64,000 nucleotides of DNA from Cloeon dipterum (lineage: Eukaryota; Arthropoda; Insecta; Ephemeroptera; Baetidae), in NCBI RefSeq assembly GCF_949628265.1, contig NC_088788.1:7130001-7194000 (forward strand), given 5' to 3'. The notes below the pieces were generated by a model. It worked only from the letters and a program-made list of their open reading frames with translations. It did not search any database and was not told where the DNA came from. Numbering within the stretch: position 1 is the stretch's first letter; every line of letters begins with the position of its first letter. Below, in pieces: positions 48,358-61,570 of the stretch. The translations under genes and the position numbers were made by a program.

Positions 48358-50897
48358 TAAATTTTTTCTTTTAATTTCCGAGTTTTTTTAACCCCGTAAA
48401 TTTTCATCACGTATAATTCAAACCAAACTGTTAAAACCTCTAAGAATGAAGGAAAACGGCTAATTTCGGGCCGTGACATTAAGGCCCCAAGGGCTTTCTT
48501 TGAAGGCTGGTGGCATTTGCGACACACACGCCCGCGTGTCGAGCAGCCAGCGAAAGCATTAGCGCAGCAGCGTGCGGTGTGCATCCAATGAGTGCGCGCG
48601 CGATCTGATAACAGTCGAAACTGGCAGCTGCACAAGACCCACATAAATATAGGCACACGGTGGCACTTTGTGCTGCCGGGGCCTCTATTTTTACTATGCG
48701 CCGGACGACCGGCTGAGCTGCATCTGGCTCTCTGGCTTTGGCTGGCTGGCTGGCTGGCGCGGCCCGCGTTCCGAGCGCTGCACCGACGGCCGCCGCCGCC
48801 GCTCCATTGTTCTCGCTTTCGTGACCGACAATTGCACTCGCTGCAATTGCTCTGCACGCACATCGCCATCGCAGGCCAGTAATGTATGCGCTCTACACTG
48901 GGGGAATTGAATAAAAACGTAATCGCGCAACAATGAGGCTGAATTGATATTCCTTTGAAGACCGCGCGACACGAGGCTAATGACAAATTGAGACCGGCAA
49001 CAAAGTAACCTTTTGAAGGACGGCCAAGAAAAGGATGATGGTGCAGTTGGAACGCAGCAGAAACAAGGAAAATCTGTCCAGAGGTGTGCCTCTTTTCGCC
49101 TAAAAGCGGATTGGTCCCGGAAAATCCCTGTTTTTATTATCTTTAATCCAAAATTAACGTAGAATGCGCTGTAAGTTTTTGGAAAAAGGGGCTGCAAAGT
49201 GAACATGCTTTTCTAATTTCATATTGTATAAGAACAAATTATCAAAAGCAAAATGTTTATTTATTTCTTATTAAAATAAAATATACGATTTTTTTTCTTT
49301 GGATTTTAATTTTATTACCATGGCTTTTTCTACTCTATCAATCTACATGGGACCATCAAGAGAACTCTGATCGTTAATTTAAATTGATTTTAACCAAACT
49401 ATAAATCATTTTAAACAGTCTCAATCTACTAAAACAACCTAGAAACAGTCATAAGTCGTCTATAACTTTGAATAAATCATTAATATATTTATTCTTTATC
49501 CATGGGCCCAAGATTTTTTGTTCGATTTTCATATTTTCCAGATAAAAATATTTTGCACCAGTAAAAATTTGATTTTATTGCGTATTCTGTTGACCCCTTT
49601 AATCGTTTCAAATCCAAAAAATTGTATTTTTTAGCTAACTTTTTGCAATTTTTTATAATTAAAATTTCGAAAGAACTTTTCCTCCGACCTTTTATTAAAA
49701 AATACCTGGTTTTAAGCTGACTTCAAAGCTTAATTAGATCCTAATTCAAGTGTTTCAAAAGTTAAAAACCCGTAAAATTTCAAATGGGAACTGCTGTTAC
49801 TCTTCAAAACCTGTAGAAATCGTTAAACAATGGTTTCTGGAGTTCTTAAATAAATTATTCAAAGAAATCAAGTAAATGAAACCTTTTAAATGATCAAACA
49901 AAGCACAACAACTCGAAAAAAACTTGTAATTTCCCCATGAATAACGTCTGAATTTCACATCTCCATAAATTAAAAATGATTTCCCAAGCGTAGCACGTTT
50001 TTTTGTACTAAATGATCATTCTTCCCCAAATATTGATTCAAACCCCAGGAAATTTTCCAACTGCGCATTAGGCTGGATCCAAGGTCCAACTATTTAGTCA
50101 CGTAACACAAAGAGCAGAGCTGAAATCCCAAATTCCCCATCAAGAGTGTTTTGAAGAGCGGAATGAGACATCCGAGGAGTGTAATTTTCGCTTGTTTGCT
50201 CGTTGCAAGCGAGCGTGGAGCGACTGCAAAGTCGAAAGCAAAGCAGAAAACGCGCCATTAAGGTCGAGCAGTGTCGTCTGGTGTCGCACGTCCCTTCCTC
50301 GGCGGACTGAAAAGGCGGAAAAGAAATGTGCCTTGCAAATTTCAATGGCGATGCACACGTGACGAAGACGACAACATGGTCCTCTTTTGAGCAGCCGCCG
50401 CCGTCTTCGCCTTCGTCGGACGGAAAGAAAGTGGCTCGATTTTATATATTGATGATGCAGCTGCTCCTCTCATGAATGGCAACTTTTTGCGCCGCTGTAT
50501 TGCTGCTAGTACACACACAACAACTAAGTGAGTGTGTCTGCATGCGCCATTCATTTTTAAGGGTGCGCTTTGAAAGAGCAGCCGCGCTGCTTTCATTATG
50601 TATTAAATCTTCGATCTGCGCCGCCGTCTATTTGAACTGCGCCGAATGCGATTATCGCGTGCTTCTGACAGGCTGAACCGAGCCCGAACGAAATTTCAAA
50701 CCAGTTTCAGCACCGGCGGTTGCGAGAGAGAGAGCGAGGGAATTCAGAACCAACTCGGATGTGGAAATTTTGGTTGATTTTTTTTACCTCAATGCCTGAA
50801 CTATAATATGTGGGCCCCTCTTCGCATGGATGGATCTTTAGATTTTGACAAAATCGGTTTGGGTTTATTCTAAACCCACCAATGAATTATCTGAAAA

Positions 50898-51163
50898 CAG
50901 CGGGGTCCAGATGTGCGATAGAATTGGTTACCACTGCGCAGATCCAAGATGGCGTCTGAATGTGGGAAACAAAAAGCTCTCTATGGATTGCCGTATGAGT
51001 GTCAAGAGTTTGTTTTTAAGATCCAAAAGACATAATTAGTACAATTAATGCAAATTATTTCACAATATTGACCAAAACTTGGTTCTTTTCGCGCATTTTC
51101 ACGTGACACCGTTTACTCCACCAGACGCCATATCTGCGCGTCGCACAAATCTGGACCCCGCTG
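50898..51163. mobile_element. second MITE family, 266 bp, hAT-like
   Basis: Left end CAGCGGGGTCCAGAT and right end ATCTGGACCCCGCTG are exact inverted copies. Further inward GCGCAGAT and GGCGTCTG also recur inverted, so the inverted region is about 60-70 bp long with a small insertion. Flanks TCTGAAAA (50890-50897) and CCTGAAAA (51164-51171) agree at 7 of 8 bases, fitting a hAT target duplication. No coding capacity. The inside carries AAGATGGCG, similar to CTCF and YY1 cores. Confidence 0.8.
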
Positions 51164-51746
51164 CCTGAAAATGTCCAAAAATTGCCCCAAGGTTAGCTAC
51201 TTCATAAATTCAAAATTTTTCATTCCGATCGAGGAATTTAGAAAATTATGGCATAAAATATTCCACATTATCTTAGGCCTAGCAATAAGTTCGCAGGTCA
51301 AAGGCCTAGGTCACAAATATGTGAGGTTTAAATAAAATTAAATCAAGATTTCAAGTATAGGGAGTGTGTTCTGGCCATTTAAAAAGTTTGCTAACCCTGC
51401 AACCACGTTCAAAATAAATTTAATTTTGTAATTTTTGGTGTAAAAGGATTTTCAAGGTTTTTTTTAAGTTTTCTTATCCTTTCTTGATTTTTTTTATTTT
51501 TTAAAAATTAAAATTCCTAATAATTCCCCGAAAATTCTGCAGAGGAAACGGTTTCAAAGGCCAATTCCGGCAGGAAAGTAATTTAATTCGCTTGAAGACA
51601 AACAAATGCCTCTATGATATCCTTCAAGAGTGGCGAGCAAAAAAAAGTCGGCACAGAGAAGCAAGTTCTTGATGAAATTTCGTATCGATCGGCGCACGCG
51701 GCCCGAGAGAGTTGGTTGATGTGCGCTGGCTGCTATTAGCTCTATA

Positions 51747-51873
51747 CCGCCGCCGCCGCCGCCTGCGTCGTGAAATCTTTAAGTCTCGGGAAAAATACAA
51801 CACACGCGGCGAGTCGGTCGGTGGCTGAGCACGGCACCGGCGGTGGCTCTCTGCTGATGCTGCTGCTGCTGCT
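51747..51873. repeat. (CCG)n and (CTG)n trinucleotide runs
   Basis: A CCG run at 51747-51763 and a GCT/CTG run at about 51851-51873, both in one GC-rich block. The reading frame through them on the minus strand is probably a by-product of the repeats. Confidence 0.8.
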
Positions 51874-52129
51874 TTGGCTGGCTCGGCGCCGCTCGCACTC
51901 AAACACACACACACAATGCTTATAATAATCTATCTGCTTTAGTTTGAGAGCGGCGGAGATGCTGCTCGGCCGGCAATCAGCAGCGGCGATCTCCTCGCCG
52001 ACTTTGCGAGAAAGTGAAATTCTGATAAACAATGAACTCGAGTCGTGGTTGCGAAGACGCGCGTCTATCCAACTTGGAATTGACCAATTTGGCGTTTGGC
52101 TGTCCAACTTTCTGGCCAAACGAGCCGAT

Positions 52130-52137
52130 TGACGTCA
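52130..52137. promoter_or_regulatory. palindromic CRE (TGACGTCA)
   Basis: Perfect CRE at the edge of a GC-rich block, near CCAAT-like and TGGCCAA sequences; third of four in intron 2. Confidence 0.45.
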
Positions 52138-53252
52138 GTCTGTCTGTTGAGGAGATTTCAAAGGTGTTTTTCACGTCTATTCAAATTTAACGTGACATAA
52201 TGTGGATTTATGTGCTAATTTTCGGATTTATTAGACTTTTAAAAGCTGTTTTGGAGATGTGAAGGTCAAGGGATCACCTAGAGCTTCTTACATGATGTAG
52301 GGTATTGCCAGTAAAAGCATTCCGTGATACTATTCGACATCCTGTTAGGAAAAAAAACTATGATCAGAAATTTAAAGTGGATTGATCGAGGCCAACAATT
52401 GAATTTTTTGGATCCGTTGAGCAGTAAAGTTGATCAATTCAAATTCAAACTTTGCCCCATTTTTCTCAAATTTATGGCGTTTCGATTCCTTTTCAACGGC
52501 TTTTGACAATTTTTGGTTCTAAATTCAAACGGCAATGGCATCAAGGAGTTACCGGGATTTTGCAGTTTCAATCCTCTTTAAAAATTTGGAAAATAAAATT
52601 CATTTTATTTTTTGCTCTTGAATTAGAAAAAAAAATCTTCTTGGCCTTCAGCACGAAGTAATGATGCGTCGCAACCAACAATCATAAGAAAAACTGCCCG
52701 TATATCCTCAAATATTAAATCACAATCAGACGTAAAAACACACTCGTCTTCCTTTTTGAAGTGAAACTTTTGTAAATGGGTTTCCGGCCTGCTGCTATCT
52801 TTACTGACACTTAATAATTCATTTAAATTTACTTTTTCCTGATTTTGACGCGCATTTTATTATCATATCTGCTGTCTGTCCGATAAAATTAAATATCTCG
52901 TGGCAGCGCCAATGGAAAACGAACAGAAGGGCGGAATTGAAAGGCTGACGTGTAATTGAGGTTTTTGCTGGCTGCCTGGTTGACTGCATCGGGCGAAAAG
53001 AGTGTACGTGAGGGTTTGTGAGTCGCTGCCAAGGTCATTTCTCTTCTGCCAACATTGTACACTCGGCACGGCTTATTATTGTTATTATTTTTTGCAGCTA
53101 TGCAAAATGCAAAACCATTTTCGGCGCGCGGAGCAAGGTCGAGATTCCTAGAAGGAATTATTGTTGAAATGATCGTATAGTGCGGCCGAGGAGCACGATG
53201 TGCGGCGAGGAAGAATTGGAACATAATACATATACTATAATCCCGCTCACGG

Positions 53253-53260
53253 TGACGTCA
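53253..53260. promoter_or_regulatory. palindromic CRE (TGACGTCA)
   Basis: Perfect CRE followed within 25 bp by GCGTCAT and GCGTCATGTGAC, so this block has a cluster of CRE and half-CRE sites; fourth of four in intron 2. Confidence 0.5.
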
Positions 53261-53905
53261 GCGTCATTCATTTCACACGGTGCGTCATGTGACCGAGTGC
53301 CGGCCCGATCGCTATCGTCTCTCTCACTCGCTCACAACGCGATTAATATACACGTATATTGCAATCGCATGACACTGCCTGGCATGCCTCACTAATTCGC
53401 CTTTTAATTTTATCAGCGCTCGTTTTCCTTCTCGGAATATGCACACAGTGTGAAGCTGGAGGCATCATTACTTAATGTCTTCAACTCGTGAATTTAATCT
53501 TCAAGGAAAACTGTTAAACTGTTTTAAATGACTTGTGGGGAAAAATTTAAAGGTGCATAAATTCTTCACTATTTTGTATTCAAGATTTAATGATAAAATA
53601 TTTAGATGAATGTTTTTCACAAATTCTTTGGATTCTCAGGGAGTTGAAGAGTGACTAAAGTGAAAATCACCTTGATAAAAGAGTTTTTCATGACATGAAA
53701 CGTCCTTACTGTCGACTCTAGCGCAATTGGCTCAACCGATTTTAGTTTCAGCTCGTCAAATTAAATCTTTTTTACGCTAAAAATGCGCAATAACTGAATC
53801 AGAACCAAAAAAATATCTGAAAATTGTAAATGAACGGTTGCGTCATCTGTTGTAACGGATAAATTCGAAGAGTGCGTGTTTGTTTCAACAAATTCAATAA
53901 AAATA

Positions 53906-54308
53906 GGATCGGTACTGCAAAAGCCTGGAAAATCCTTGATGCCAATGCATGAACTCATGCCTTGGGATTCAGTTGAGGCTAAAATTTCCCTAAGGAGCAC
54001 TGTTAATCTTTGAGAAAACTGGTTGCTACGTTAGCATGCTTTTCAAATTGTGAGGACTGTCTCCTTACTTGAAATCTGACTTTATTTCAAAACAAATAAG
54101 TTTCCCTGAAAGGTTTCATACGCTGTTGGACAGATCTCGACGAGAGGAATCGATATCTGCCAAGAAAATGTGGTCAAACGCTGTAAATTTTGGAGAAAAT
54201 TTGGAAAATTTGAATTTTTAATGAGGCAAATTTATTTTTTAACTATTGCAAATTGTACAATCTTATAACAAGTTGATTTTTAAATTGTTGCCCTGCAACA
54301 ATCCACTT
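53906..54308. repeat. dispersed repeat R1, copy B
   Basis: Shares TACTGCAAAAGCCTGGAA, TGTCTCCTTACTTGAAAT and GTTGGACAGATCTCGACGAG with copy A at 10211. More diverged than copies C and D, and directly followed by R3 copy 2. Confidence 0.75.
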
Positions 54309-54319
54309 TAAAATGCTAA

Positions 54320-54385
54320 TCTAAGTCTGTGATTGGCTCCCCTCTCTTTTATTCAAGAACTGTGGTGGGGGGAACAGCTGTTTTT
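54320..54385. repeat. repeat R3, copy 2
   Basis: Matches 34551-34617 over about 65 bp. Lies just after R1 copy B, so R3 may be part of a longer composite. Confidence 0.55.
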
Positions 54386-56611
54386 CAATGAAATTTTATT
54401 TAAATGCTTTTTATTGCTGCCTCTTTTATGATTCAATTCGGACAAAACGAATGGTGATAAGCCAGATTACAAACAATCCGTGCAAAACGCGACACAGCAA
54501 ATTCAATGCAGGGGTTAATTTGCGTAATTGCAGAAATTTCTTGGAGTGCGTGCACGGTGTGTACGTGGCTTTGGTCGGGTGCCGGGCGGGTGTGCACGGG
54601 CCCCTCCTCCCCAGGGTTACGCGCGAGCCGCGGAGGCAGCTTACAAGGGTGTGGTGTTGGCTGACTGGCTGGCAACGAGGCCGAGTCCAATGGCGGCAGG
54701 CAGGGCCTCACCCGCCGCCGCTCACGAAGGACCTGGCCTGGCCGCGTGCACTTCCACTCGCTGGCCGGCCGGCCAGGCCGGCCGGGCCCTAAATTCGCCC
54801 GCACAAATCCGCTCGATGTGCGTACATGAAGATTATGCGCCAAGAATGGCTGGCGGCCAGCCTAAAATGCAGACAAAAAAAAACGCTGGTGCTTTTTGTC
54901 GCCATTGTTGTCACTCCCTCGGCCAAAAGGGTCTCCAAGGGCCCGTCATATTGTTGGAATGACCTCAAGGGTGAAATTCATTACTCTAAACGGACGCCAT
55001 GTTTTATTTTCATGATTTCTGAACAATCCTTTAGTTTGAAAATGGCGTGCCTGGCAAGCCTTTTAACCCCAGAGGGTAATTAAATTTCATCGAATGTCGC
55101 TGCGAATTTCGTTTGCATGGCAAAGGGCCGAAATTGCCCTGCTCTGCATAATACCTGGTCTGGCTGGGTGTGTGTATAGAGTGGATTATTTAAAAATAGA
55201 AAAAGTCTGGAGGCGGCCGTGATCAGCATACTGGAAAACACAGAGAGACCGGCAGGTGATGAATATTCATCAGTCGCGTCGCTCTTTCGTTTTTATTTCG
55301 CGCGCGCCCGCGTGTAATGATCGCGTTTGTCCTGCCCAAATTCAAATTGATCGGCGGTTTTTGGCACTGCACAACCTTTATCCCGAGACGGCGACTAATG
55401 ACATATCACCATTTTTATGAAAGCGTGTCAATCATCAATAATCCCGGATTTAAAGGTGAATTTCAGGGAAAATTGACAGGCAGTTGGGAAATATCGAATA
55501 TTTAGATAATAAATTGCCTCTAAACCCTTCCCTTCAGGTTTAAAAACTTCAATATTTTTATTTGTGGATCGTAAAAATTCCAATCATAAAAAATCCTGTG
55601 TTGCAGGATGTTAAATGTATTTAAATAAAAAAAATTCAACTTGTTACGTAAGTGTTACATAAAAGTTTTTCATCAAATGAAATTTCTAAACTCGTATTCG
55701 AACCAATGGCTACATAAAACTGATAAAAATACAACTTTTTGTGTCATATACACTTATGTAAACTATGACATAAGGATATTAATAATTCCAAGATGCTAAA
55801 ATTATCTTTAAAGTGACAATCATGTTGTGAAACCTGAAGTGCAGCAGATCTCAAAGATAAATTTCGCAACTGACTAAGTCAACTCGAAAGGCACACAGAA
55901 AAATTATCAGAGGATCACAACAAGACCATTATCACACGTAGCTGATAAGAACTTGAGACCCTGTTACCTGCGTTACGTATTTCTCATTCTCCAGCGACGA
56001 AGCAAAATCTCTCGCTCAAACCCACATCAAGGCAGGCAGCAATCCAATTTCTCTGAGAGTAACAATTAATCCGCGTGGCTCCCCGCGGGCGGATCTGGAA
56101 GAATGGAATTTGCGCCATACAATCCGATGACGACGTCGCTCGTTCTGCAGGCAAATAAAATAAAAATAAAAAAGGATAGCGGCAAGTCTTAGGTCAGGAC
56201 TGGCACCGCAGGGGCCAAGGTGACTCCGCTCCGCCTCGTCATTCGGCTCTTTTTCCGCGTTTCGCGTCGAAATTTTTTTAATATTGGCATTTTCTGCACA
56301 CAACAATCTATCATCCGTCCGTCCGCTGCTGAGGAATGCCACTTCCTCCGCCGTGAAAAGAAGCGGAGGAGATAACGTGTGCTTCGAGAGAATTCTCGCC
56401 AGCCTCGTGCACCTGAGCCGAAAAGCGATGTGTTTGCGAAGGTGATTCATCATTTTGGCAATCACTCTTCTTGCGATTCGCCGGGTTCGTCTAAAGTGTT
56501 TGGATAATTGCACAAATATTTCACTACAAACTGTTTATTCGACACTCAAAACGAATTTTATTTTATTTATTATATTTCTACATAATTAGAGTTGCCGAGA
56601 AGCACTAAAAT

Positions 56612-56910
56612 CAGGGTTGCAATATAACGCATTAATAAAAATATTTTTTGCCAGTTTCTTGCAGGCAATCTCTGCACCTAAATAATTTTCTAATTATTAG
56701 CTCATGACCTCGACATGAAAATTTTTTTGAAGAAATTAAGGCAGCAAATGGCAATGTTAAAGTAAAAATCTGCACAGTGAAGGAATATTTATGACGATTC
56801 CGACCGCAAATTTTAAATTTTCGAAAGGGAAAAATGGAAAACTTTATTTCTTGCTCAAGAAATTGGAAAAAATTGAGTAGTAAAACCGGATTGTAAGCAA
56901 ATAACCGCGA
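56612..56910 (+). mobile_element. hAT-like MITE, fourth copy
   Basis: Keeps the left end CAGGGTTGCA, the GCCAGTTTCTTGCAGGCAA stretch and GCTCATGACCTCGAC. The right end is decayed near 56910. Internal identity to the copy at 22045 is visibly lower. Confidence 0.75.
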
Positions 56911-58945
56911 CTTAAATTGTGTAGTGGGTTGAAAGGTTCTGATAAATCTATGTTGCTTTGAACGATGAGGGGAACTGCTGAAAAGGTCTTTGTATAACCC
57001 AAAAATGTGAATCATCAAGGGAAAATTGGTCTCACAATGTGATGAATTCTGTGATAAGCCTCTTTAAAATAGTTGAATAATCTCGTTATTATCAAAATGT
57101 GTTAACCTCCCTTAACCCCCATTTCAGCGAAAACATTAATAATGCGTCTTCCGTTTTACTATTTTGCCGCTTTAATTGATATGGAATTTTAAAATCTGAG
57201 GCAAATAATTGAAAGGAACGTTCTTACATCTGACTGGCACTTGCCTCGCGATACAGATTTACTTTCAATGCTGCTGCAGCGCGATGAAATCTCGACGAGC
57301 AACAATAAATTCTGGTATTTTTCCCGTCGGCGGCCTGAGGGGACCTTTTTTGGGTTCTTGTTCTTTGTGTGCGAGTTCTACCTGGCCAGCTGCGAGCCGC
57401 AGGAAATAATGGATGGGGGGTTGGGATGAACCAACAAGCAAGCAACCCAGCCAGCAGCAGACCCCGACCGACGGAACGAACCGACCCGACCGAACAAGCG
57501 AGCAAGCCACGACGACCGTCTCTCTGCTCCTTTGCCAGTCGGAATTTCATTTTCACTTTCCTATACCAATGCGTGCACACGAAAGCCGAGTGCAATTAGC
57601 ACGACCCTCAGTTCGCTGCTTTTTATATACCGTTTTTCCGCCGCAAACACGCGGGGAATCATCATCGTGAAAAGTCGGGAGATCAACTATTTATTCCGCA
57701 GGGGATGGAAGGAAATATGTATCGCTGTGAACCTTTTCAAGAGGGGAATAAACTTTTATAAAGCGATGATGTGCTTTTGTTAATGACTGGAATTCCTCAA
57801 ACTATTGAAAATTTCGATTACATGATTTTTAAAATTTCTAGAAAATGTCCTAATTTGAATTTAGTTTAGAATGCTATGCCTGAATTTTCTGTTCCCATGT
57901 CTTATGCACGATCTGTAAAATTGGCTCTTCTTTCGTAAAATCTTTTCGCAATTAATTTTTATTTTTAAGTTTAAATTAAATAGAACTGAAAAATTATGAC
58001 GAACTGCTTATCAATTCATTAAATTATTTAATTTTTTAACAACTTTTCGTATTTTTTTTTTTTAATGTAAAACCTGAAATTTTCCACAGTAGAGGAATTA
58101 TACAAAATAAGAGCCTTTCTCACTCCGTTCATCCGCCCAACAAACACACCCAGAGAGCACTTTCGTCCTACAAAGAGTAATTGTCTCTGAGATAATCGAA
58201 TTAATTAAACATGTAAACGGCATTAGACGCGACAGTGTGCACTCAAGAGCATACACGTCGGCCGTCGCCGCCTGGCACGATGTGGGTCACCTATTCCCCA
58301 GCGAAAATTCATCCAAATTCGACTAAAAAAACCACGTGGATTCGAAATTGTTGGGCTGCGTCGCAATGGATCAAGATAAAGTCTCCGCCGCGTTCGTGTT
58401 TGCACGAGAGAACAGAGAAGGACGGTTGTGCGCGCCCGCCTGCTGTACTTAGATGAGCAGCAAATCCCCCACACACAGCAACTTTCAGTCACTCGGTTGT
58501 AAAATCAACGCAGACTGCACGCCAAAAGAAACAAAAATGATAATTGTTAAAAATGAGAGTTGAATCGGATAAGAGGTGCGTTTCGTCGTTTCGTGCAGCC
58601 TTGGGCCAAATTTGGAAGCTTTTCCTGTAATAAATATATGATGATTTACAAATAATGGAAGCGAAACGCTGACGTACGCGCCTTTCATGAGAACTGGAAA
58701 ATATTATTAATTCGTGCTTGAAACCTGCAACCGACCTTTCATTAGGGCATTAATTGCATGACATTCCAGCCTTAATTAAAAGCACACACCGCGCGCGTAC
58801 TCTAGTGGCTTTTCTGATGAGTCACCGCTGTAAATCGTCAGAATTGAAATGCAGAAGAGGGAAACGCGTTACTGTTTCCTCTGTTTTGATGATTTGGCAG
58901 ATTCGCCCGAATTGCGCCATCTGGGTAACAATGCAACCAGCCGCA

Positions 58946-58976
58946 GAAAGAAAGAAAGAAAGAAAAAAGAAAGAAA
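58946..58976. repeat. (GAAA)n microsatellite
   Basis: GAAA units with one AA insertion, at the edge of a GC-rich block. Confidence 0.85.
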
Positions 58977-60699
58977 ATTCGGGCAAGGAAAAAAGTTTTT
59001 TTCTTTTTGCACCGACGCAGCAGAAATGCGGCGAAGACGGGGAGTTTATCAAATCGCGGGCGCTGCTAAATCAACAAGAAAATTTTAGTGTCGGCAATAA
59101 AAATTGAATTATTCAGGATATTGGCGCATTTTACGAGCGAGCACCAAAATTAGGCGCACCCAGGGTGTCTTTCAGGAGAAAATACCGCACCCTAGCAAGT
59201 TTAAGAACACAAAAGCGGTGGCTGAGTGCTGATATGGCAGCAAATTCCTCCGCCAACACCGCCAAAAATGCAGCTTTTTCCTTTGGCGGTTGCGTGCACG
59301 CTTATATATAAACCAAAGTTATAAAAATCGATGCAAAATGCTGGAATTTAAACATCAAGCTTGGCGTTGAATAATTTTATTGTTTTCTAGGGATTTTGAA
59401 TGAATCGTTTCATTGAAGCAAATATGCACTCTGTTAATTTGTGTTTGCAATTTTGTACATACGGGATTTCCTGGTAAAATAACAATAAGAAAAGAATTTT
59501 ACACGCCACTCTAATTTGCCGTAAAAAGAACACGAAAAATTTATAAATTAAGAGTTTACGTCTGAAACTAAAAAAATAGAAAGTGGTGGAAACATATTTT
59601 TACTTAAATTTAAAAAAAAATGAAATTAACTAATTCCAGCAAATTTAAAACGTTTTCCAGGCTCTCCAAACTTGGAAAAGTAGAATTCCCGTTTTTAATT
59701 ACTCCACAACTGCTGCAAAATGTCCGGTTATTAAAAAAAATACTGTTCAGTGCTTTTGCCAACATCCACCCCTTTTCAACCCAGCCATTAATGTGTATAA
59801 ATGAACAGAATTAATAATCCTTGTTCCTACATGACGTGCAATTCCGAGTTATTTTCAATTCGACACAGCTCTGGCACAATTTGAATTAATTTGCGCCTAT
59901 TTTGCTGAATTAGAGTGCAGCGTGCAAAAACACAGACCTGCCGCACAATGATCGCTAATTAAAACGCGTGTGTGTTTGTGTATACGGATTGCAATTATTC
60001 CACCGCTTGTTCGCCGCTAATTCCATTTCGCGCGCGCACCAGACACGATAATTAAGGTCGAAATAATGCGCGTCGTCTGCGCGACTCGAAGTTCGCGGCC
60101 AGAGGTGTTTGTGCGCGCGTGGGGTGGATTCGAATCGGGCGGACGTGTGTTATTTTTAAACGTACATTGTTTGACGTAACTTCTTAAAATACTTGCACGC
60201 ATCAAAACACGGCCGCCGCATCTGCGTCTCACCTCGGACAAACAACTTAATTAGCTGCCACACCGTTTATTGCATTCCAACTGAATAGTTTCTCGCTTTG
60301 TTTCGGAAATTCGGATCTGGCCCACGAGGAATGTGGAATTTCTGGATGGATTTTTAATTGATTTGCGCAAAATAATTTAAATTTGGGGGTTTCCGGCCAT
60401 TTTAGAGGAATTTCTGCTCTAGCAAATTCCTGTTTTTGATGTAAATTAGCCTCTTTGGAATGTGTCAGAGGATTAATTTCAATTTAAACGAAGAGCGAAA
60501 TTTTCATATCAAGCTACTCATTTTAGGACAGATACGAAAAAAATCATCCCCTAAAACATGATCTAACTTTAGAGTTTCTATTGGTTATTGGCCATATTTT
60601 GATTGTTACTCAGTTTTCAGCTAATTGTTCCCTTAAATTTATTGATTTTTCTTTCCTATAACATAAAAGTTTAAATTAAAAACCTGGAAAAATACTAAA

Positions 60700-60950
60700 G
60701 ATTTGCTGTTGGCTCCTCACCCCTTTTATTACAGAATCCTGAAATAGGAATGCTGCCGCAAAACCCCAAAAAACCTTGTTGCGGATTTTTAAACATGTTC
60801 TTGGGAGTGAGTACAAGCCAAAATTAAACTACCAGAAACATTTCATTTCAAAACAAAGAGTTTTCCGGAAAGTGGCATATTTGTTGAATAAATCTCGACG
60901 AGAGAAATTAAAATATGCCAACAAGCTCTTTATATTATTGCAAAAATTTT
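60700..60950. repeat. dispersed repeat R1, diverged partial copy E
   Basis: Keeps ATTTCAAAACAAAGAGTTT, AGTGGCATA and AATCTCGACGAGAGAAAT in R1 order. Ends are not recognisable. Confidence 0.5.
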
Positions 60951-61165
60951 ATCTTTCGTCAAGCAAAGTTCTCTTTTGATTTGAGTTCGCCTTGGCATTT
61001 TTGTCATTTGCAAAAATCGCTCTATAATTGATGTAAAAGTTTTAATTATTCAACCCTTTGTCGGAGGCTACAAGCAATCACTGCTAAAACAATCGACTGC
61101 TGCTGCAGTTCAAATAATTTTCGATTGTTGGCAAGTATTTTTCCGTTGATCAAACTTTTAAATAA

Positions 61166-61570
61166 GAAAAGCCTGGAAAATGCTTGTTGCCAATGCATAA
61201 CCTCGCCCCTTAGGATTCAGTTAAAGCCTTTAATTGACTTAAGAGGCCATGTAATTTTTTGAGAAAATTGGCTGGAAAGTTACCGTGCTGTTCAAATGGT
61301 AATTGCTGTCTCCTTACTTGAAATCCAATTTAATTTCGAAACCAAGAGTTTCCCCAATAAGTGGCATACACCGTTGGACAGATCTCGACGAGAGGAATCG
61401 GAATATGCCAAGAAAATATGTTCAAGCACTGTACATTTTGGAGAAAATTGGCAAAATTTGAATTGAACTGTAGGAAGATCCTTTTTTATTATTGCTAATT
61501 GTTGAACAAATTGTTTATCGATCAATTGTTTGTGGCATTCAACAATTCAAATAATTATCAGTATCATTCC
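61166..61570. repeat. dispersed repeat R1, copy C
   Basis: Very close to copy A from GCCTGGAA onward, with only scattered substitutions. Lacks the first few bases but keeps the right end AGTATCATTCC. Confidence 0.8.

Larger units (their letters stand above)
44501..50890 (+). other. intron 2 of the ANKRD11/12-type gene, second part
   Basis: No gene recognised. GC-rich blocks lie at about 44520-45130, 46390-46960, 48480-49100 and 50150-50700. Simple repeats include CGCT units (44823-44847), CGTT units (46668-46693) and GGCT units (48740-48759). A canonical AP-1 site (TGACTCA) lies near 46852. The 160-codon ORF at 45496-45978 has AT-rich codons and no domain I recognise. A decayed hAT-like MITE is at 48047-48357. 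Confidence 0.5.

Noticed and set aside
48357..48986. 209-codon minus-strand ORF
   Set aside because: Starts in a GC-rich block and runs into a decayed MITE; overlapped by other long frames on both strands; low-complexity R/S/A-rich product.
56016..56513. 165-codon minus-strand ORF
   Set aside because: Arg-rich product from a GC-rich block, no domain, likely chance opening.
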